Assembly: GCA_900550685.1 (NCBI GenBank)
Contig: URTS01000041.1
Span: 1 to 13,841 of the forward strand
From: an uncultured Oscillibacter sp.
GTDB taxonomy: Bacteria > Bacillota > Clostridia > Oscillospirales > Oscillospiraceae
Direction of reading: 5' to 3'
DNA: 13,841 nt
The position numbers and the translations under genes are program-made. Under the pieces are notes generated by a model. The model saw only the letters and a list, made by a program, of their open reading frames with translations, ran no database searches and was not told where the DNA came from. Positions 12,571-13,841 of the stretch are shown one piece after another (position 1 is the stretch's first letter; every line of letters begins with the position of its first letter).

Positions 12571-12611
12571 AAAAAGAAAGCCGGCTTGCGTTGCAAGTCG
12601 GCTTTCTTTTT
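12571..12611. terminator. 19-bp bidirectional terminator next to tRNA-Gly
   Basis: Arms 12571-12589 and 12593-12611 pair over 19 bp with one G-T pair around GTT; each strand ends in TTTCTTTTT. On the minus strand it terminates the tRNA transcript directly after the CCA end; its last base coincides with the tRNA 3' A. On the + strand it would stop read-through from the PPC gene. Confidence 0.88.
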
Positions 12612-12684
12612 GGAGCGGCTGATGGGAGTCGAACCCACCTATGCAGCTTGGGAAGCTGCCGTTCTACCGATGAACTACAGCCGC
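12611..12684 (-). tRNA. tRNA-Gly(CCC)
   Basis: 74 nt including encoded CCA. Acceptor stem GCGGCTG pairs with CAGCCGC, discriminator T. D arm GTTC-ATCGGTA-GAAC, anticodon stem GCAGC/GCTGC with loop TTCCCAA giving anticodon CCC (reads GGG), a 4-nt variable loop, and T arm GTGGG-TTCGACT-CCCAT. All stems form. A near-consensus promoter lies upstream and a terminator directly downstream, so it is a single-gene transcription unit. Confidence 0.96.
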
Positions 12685-12697
12685 GGGAACAAATGGT

Positions 12698-12726
12698 ATT
12701 ATAGCAGACCTTTTTCCGTTTTGCAA
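12698..12726 (-). promoter_or_regulatory. Promoter of tRNA-Gly
   Basis: On the minus strand: -35 TTGCAA (12721-12726), 17-nt spacer, perfect -10 TATAAT (12698-12703), about 14 nt before the tRNA 5' end. This fits a constitutive stable-RNA promoter. Confidence 0.8.
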
Positions 12727-12798
12727 CACGAAAAATGTCGGCTGCATGAAATTCCTCCCCGCCACATACAGTTTACCAATGAGAAAGGGGAGATCACC

Positions 12799-13841
12799 AT
12801 GAAAAAAGCACTGGCCGCGCTTTGCGCTGTCCTGCTTCTGAGCGTCAGCGCCCGGGCCGTGGAGGTAGCAGCGCCGTCGGCGCTGCTGATGGAAAAGGAA
12901 ACCGGCACCGTCCTCTACGCCAAGGACGAGCATACCAAGCTGGAGCCTGCCAGCGTCACCAAGATCATGACCATCCTGCTGGTGATGGAGGCCATCGACA
13001 GCGGAGCCCTCCGCTATGAGGACACCGTCATCGCCTCCCCCCACGCCTGTTCCATGGGGGGCAGCCAGATCTGGCTGAAGGAGGGGGAACAGCTGACGGT
13101 GGACGAAATGCTGAAGGCGGTGTGCGTGGTGTCCGCCAACGACTGTGCCGTGGCCCTGGCGGAGCATCTGGCAGGCAGTGAGGAGGCCTTCGTGGAGCGG
13201 ATGAACCAGCGGGCGGCGGAGCTGGGCATGGAGGACACCACTTTCAAAAACGCCTGCGGCCTTCCGGCGGAGGGCCACGTCACCTCCGCCTACGATATCG
13301 CCCTCATGAGCCGGGAACTGATGCTGTACCATCCGGACATCCGGAACTACACCACCATCTGGATGGACACCCTCCGGGGCGGCACCTCCTCCCTGGTGAA
13401 CACCAACAAGCTGGTGCGGTTTTACGACGGCACCACCGGCCTGAAGACCGGCTCCACCAACGCCGCCGGGTACTGCATCTCCGCCACGGCGGAGCGGGAC
13501 GGCATGGAGCTCATCGCCGTCATTCTCAAGGGCAAGACCTCTGCGGAACGGTTCCAGGATGCCCAATCCCTGCTGAACTACGGCTTCGCCGCCTACGCCC
13601 TGCAAACCGTCGCCCCGGAAACGCCCCTACCGCCGGTACCGGTGCAGCTGGGAACCCAGGCCACCGTCCAACCGGTGCTGGGAGACGGCGGAAAGCTGCT
13701 GGTGGAAAAGGCCAAGGCCGGAACGCTGGAGCAGTCCGTGACCCTGGCGGAGTCCGTCCAGGCCCCGGTGGCCCTTGGAGACCCGCTGGGGACCCTCACC
13801 GTCACCTCCGGGGGCGAGGGTCTGGCGGAGCTGCCCCTGCT
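12799..13841 (+). CDS. D-alanyl-D-alanine carboxypeptidase (S11 family, DacF-like), 3' end cut by the window
   Basis: 347 codons visible, no stop before the right edge. ATG 12799 follows AAAGGGGAG (12784-12792). A Sec signal peptide MKKALAALCAVLLLSVSARA comes first. The penicillin-binding S11 catalytic motifs are complete: SVTK (Ser52, Lys55), SAN (Ser112, Asn114) and KTG (Lys216). After about residue 275 comes the start of the PBP5-type C-terminal beta domain (PPVPVQLGTQATVQPVLGDG); a C-terminal membrane anchor, if present, lies beyond the window. The enzyme removes the last D-Ala from peptidoglycan pentapeptides outside the membrane, limiting cross-linking. In Bacillus and Clostridia, members include DacA, DacB and the sporulation-linked DacF; I cannot choose between them from this fragment. 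Confidence 0.93.
   Translation, partial: MKKALAALCAVLLLSVSARAVEVAAPSALLMEKETGTVLYAKDEHTKLEPASVTKIMTILLVMEAIDSGALRYEDTVIASPHACSMGGSQIWLKEGEQLTVDEMLKAVCVVSANDCAVALAEHLAGSEEAFVERMNQRAAELGMEDTTFKNACGLPAEGHVTSAYDIALMSRELMLYHPDIRNYTTIWMDTLRGGTSSLVNTNKLVRFYDGTTGLKTGSTNAAGYCISATAERDGMELIAVILKGKTSAERFQDAQSLLNYGFAAYALQTVAPETPLPPVPVQLGTQATVQPVLGDGGKLLVEKAKAGTLEQSVTLAESVQAPVALGDPLGTLTVTSGGEGLAELPL

Noticed and set aside
12744..12772. Possible sporulation (sigma-G/F-like) promoter GCATG...CATACAG before the carboxypeptidase
   Set aside because: DacF of Bacillus is controlled by sporulation sigma factors, so it was tempting, but the -10 part departs from the consensus and the spacing is one or two bases off; a chance match is as likely.
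12664..13605. Minus-strand open frame of 313 codons opposite the carboxypeptidase
   Set aside because: The + strand encodes a complete signal peptide and all three S11 catalytic motifs; the reverse frame shows no domain and has shadow-like composition.

Overview
The window looks like chromosome from a GC-rich gut Clostridium-class bacterium (Oscillospirales, of the Flavonifractor / Lawsonibacter / Oscillibacter kind). This is inferred from protein style, strong Shine-Dalgarno sites, a PhoP-type TTTACA box array instead of the enterobacterial Pho box, and GC-rich coding sequence. No 16S or other species marker is present, so the lineage call is an inference.

Bases 1 to about 4254 are the right-hand part of a mobilizable or conjugative element, all read on the + strand. 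In order it holds a hairpin-rich leader that is a good candidate oriT, an RHH-type MobC accessory protein, a MOBP-type HUH relaxase, a small coiled-coil and membrane protein encoded inside the relaxase gene in another frame, a small unknown protein, and a large serine recombinase of the TnpX type at the extreme end. The left end and any secretion genes lie outside the window. The right junction seems to fall in the transcription terminator of the host gene tatD: only one arm of that terminator is present next to the tatD stop.

Bases 4268 to 11787 are host genes, all on the minus strand. In transcription order they are pstS-pstC-pstA-pstB-phoU-phoB-phoR, ending in a strong terminator, then tatD under its own promoter. 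PstSCAB is the high-affinity phosphate ABC importer, PhoU the signalling/inhibitory protein, and PhoR/PhoB the phosphate-starvation two-component system, so transporter and sensor-regulator form one self-regulating operon. The pstS promoter carries four TTTACA-like hexamers at 11-12 nt spacing, the expected binding site for the PhoB/PhoP product. The 176-nt pstS-pstC gap holds four stem-loops, probably setting an excess of PstS over the membrane parts.

From 11968 on, a PPC/DUF296 domain protein is transcribed divergently from pstS. It is followed by about 210 bp of A/T-richer DNA without a convincing gene, a bidirectional terminator, a tRNA-Gly(CCC) on the minus strand with a near-consensus promoter, and the first 347 codons of a secreted D-Ala-D-Ala carboxypeptidase that runs off the right edge. 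Most of the host part is conventional; the points deserving attention are the nested gene, the oriT candidate, the split terminator, and the RNA structures and boxes of the pst operon.
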